NCBI RefSeq assembly: GCF_900142515.1
Contig: NZ_FRBC01000010.1
Span: 31,244-95,243 of the forward strand
Direction: 5' to 3'
DNA: 64,000 nt
Origin: Pseudoselenomonas ruminantium
GTDB taxonomy: Bacteria > Bacillota > Negativicutes > Selenomonadales > Selenomonadaceae
The translations under genes and the position numbers were made by a program. The notes beneath the pieces are model-generated. The model was not told the origin of the DNA, searched no databases, and was given only the letters and a program-made list of their open reading frames with translations. This document shows, one piece after another, positions 63,008 through 64,000 of the stretch. Each line of letters opens with the position of its first letter. Position 1 is the stretch's first letter.

Positions 63008-63208
63008 CTAATCCTGTTTATCACGAACGCTAATACTTGCTCCATATTTACCTTTGCTTTTTTCGGCCGAAAGCTTTGCTTTTCCCGCTTCAAAAGTTGC
63101 TTCAACTTTATCTTCCAAAAGATGTTTCGATGCCTCTAGTTCCCCTTTATCCTTTGCCGATAGTGTTTCTTTACCCGCAAGCATTGATGCGTAATCTTCA
63201 TTCCTCAT
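63008..63208 (-). CDS. Small charged protein of unknown function
   Basis: 66 residues from ATG 63208, close behind GGAGG and overlapping the end of the VgrG-like fragment. It is almost wholly helical and Lys/Glu-rich (KDKGELEASKHLLEDKVEAT), likely a coiled coil. Its position directly after a VgrG tail recalls small effector-associated proteins, but nothing more can be said. Confidence 0.4.
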   Translation of the reverse strand: MRNEDYASMLAGKETLSAKDKGELEASKHLLEDKVEATFEAGKAKLSAEKSKGKYGASISVRDKQD

Positions 63209-63362
63209 CACCTCCGATTGCAACGGTATCCGCTCCCATGCCAATCTCATTTGCATCCATATGAATATTGGAAGCCCCCACCTGCAGGGTAATCTTATCA
63301 TCAGCTTTTACCAAAACCCCTTCTTTCCCATATAATCGCAAACCTCCAGCCCAATTTTCGGC
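63198..63362 (-). pseudogene. VgrG/Gp5-like beta-helix C-terminal fragment
   Basis: An open frame of 54 codons without a proper start. It reads GLRLYGKEGVLVKADDKITL, then VGASNIHMDANEIGMGADTV and AIGGDEE. The repeating pattern (G-v-x-v-x-a-x-x-x-I-x-L; S-x-I-x-x-x-x-x-x-I) is the C-terminal needle repeat of VgrG spike proteins. The upstream part is missing or in another frame (63308-63583). It is probably a remnant of a secretion spike gene. Confidence 0.55.
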
Positions 63363-63583
63363 TCATAGAAGCCGACACGATCCCGAAGCCTTGCAAAATC
63401 CCCTGCTGTCATCACCTGCGAATATTCCTGCATTGGAATCCCCATTGGCATTATGGGATTTACGATATCCTCGTCCGGACGCAACTCAAACCAAACCTGC
63501 TCTAACACAGCCGCTCCTTTCTCTTCAAGCCCTCTATCCCGAAGCCCGACAAAAAGAGGCATCGTACCAAAGAAAATCTCCAT
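63308..63583 (-). CDS. Short protein of unknown function, probably a gene remnant
   Basis: 91 residues from ATG 63583. The sequence MPLFVGLRDRGLEEKGAAVL, then DFARLRDRVGFYEPKIGLEV, shows no signal peptide. Its end overlaps the VgrG-like frame by 55 bases, so one or both are frameshifted. DRVGFYEPKIGLEV resembles DRLGFYVPETAGMEV in the 87-residue protein at 6825. Its intact status is doubtful. Confidence 0.4.
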   Translation of the reverse strand: MEIFFGTMPLFVGLRDRGLEEKGAAVLEQVWFELRPDEDIVNPIMPMGIPMQEYSQVMTAGDFARLRDRVGFYEPKIGLEVCDYMGKKGFW

Positions 63584-63684
63584 GGCACAGTGCCCCCATT
63601 GTTTTTTCTCTACCTATTACAAATGATACTCTCTTTCAATTAGAGCAGGATTACATTTTCATTAAAGCTTGATTAAAATATAAT

Positions 63685-64000
63685 CTAAATCCATTTAAGT
63701 AACTCCCAATTAGAATTCATATCTATAACAACAGCCAACATGATGACAATCCACAAAACAACTAATACATTCCTGACTCTGCTTTTTATCAGATTTTCAA
63801 CAGAAGAGGTTATTTCACCTTGATACGAAGAGTACTTTTTATGCGATTTAACAGGTACTCTCAATCCTTCTTCGGACATAATTCGCCGAATTACCTTTTC
63901 GGAAAGGATAATTCCCTCACGGCGAAGGAGTCCATAAATACGACGATATCCATAGCATTGTCGGTTCTTAAAGAATATTTTCCGAATTTTCTCTTTTAAA
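63685..64000 (-). mobile_element. IS3-family transposase (OrfB) fragment, truncated
   Basis: The frame enters from the window edge. CYGYRRIYGLLRREGIILSE, then KVIRRIMSEEGLRVP and KKYSSYQGEI, match the HTH_21 region before the DDE domain of IS3/IS150 transposases. After SVENLIKSR the expected RDFxAxxPNxxW sequence is replaced by a hydrophobic tail (VLVVLWIVIMLAVVI) and a stop at 63685. The DDE core is therefore absent on this side, and the element is broken or fused to other sequence. Confidence 0.8.

Overview
The window looks like part of the chromosome of a flagellated, diderm Negativicutes bacterium close to Selenomonas or Mitsuokella. This is inferred from gene content: Firmicutes-type housekeeping genes (AddAB, CoaX, TrmK, YitT, TmcAL, and dgt-dnaG-rpoD) sit beside a divergent flagellin, a chemoreceptor and CheR. 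Most genes are on the minus strand, and start codons are often TTG or GTG behind strong AGGAGG-type ribosome binding sites.

Layout. 1-7.7 kb: end of an exported protein gene, an NCS2-type permease, mnmA, tmcAL (plus strand), a lipid kinase with a lipid flippase, and two small unknown genes transcribed divergently. 7.7-9.1 kb: a stand-alone flagellin. 9.1-19.2 kb: leuS, yitT, nif3-trmK, tRNA-Asn, rpoD, dnaG, dgt and a nitroreductase. 19.2-21.8 kb: dihydroxyacetone kinase dhaKLM with a universal stress protein. 21.9-25 kb: tRNA-Pro, thioredoxin, a 620-base noncoding stretch holding two inverted copies of a structured repeat, a Crp/Fnr regulator and prs. 25-34.8 kb: glmU, a GntR regulator, ispE, an M18 aminopeptidase, dus, coaX, birA and priA. 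34.9-39.5 kb: a TVP38 protein with a Tat-exported phosphoesterase, an MFS transporter with a likely GntR-type operator, and corA with a structured leader. 39.8-43.2 kb: chemoreceptor, tmRNA and a ZIP transporter. 43.2-53.2 kb: addAB, a degenerate PaaK-like protein, cheR and hsp20. 53.2-60.7 kb: a GH84 glucosaminidase with an HGSNAT-like membrane acetyltransferase, a YnbB-type PLP enzyme, a JAMM-HflX fusion, a nucleoid-associated protein and an unknown gene. 60.8-64 kb: tRNA-Lys, then a low-GC accessory patch with two lipoproteins, a related soluble protein, a frameshifted gene, a VgrG-like tail fragment and a broken IS3 transposase.

Functional threads. dgt-dnaG-rpoD is the macromolecular synthesis cluster. 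dhaKLM links PTS phosphate to dihydroxyacetone. glmU, ispE, coaX, birA and prs supply cell-wall, isoprenoid and cofactor precursors. The GH84/acetyltransferase pair points to handling of N-acetylglucosaminides at the cell surface. The right end looks like a decayed secretion-effector locus next to an insertion sequence.

The most unusual items are the paired inverted structured repeats at 22.57-23.10 kb, the JAMM-HflX fusion, the unclassified corA leader, the degraded VgrG/lipoprotein/IS3 patch, the cysteine-bearing flagellin and the PaaK-like protein without its P-loop.
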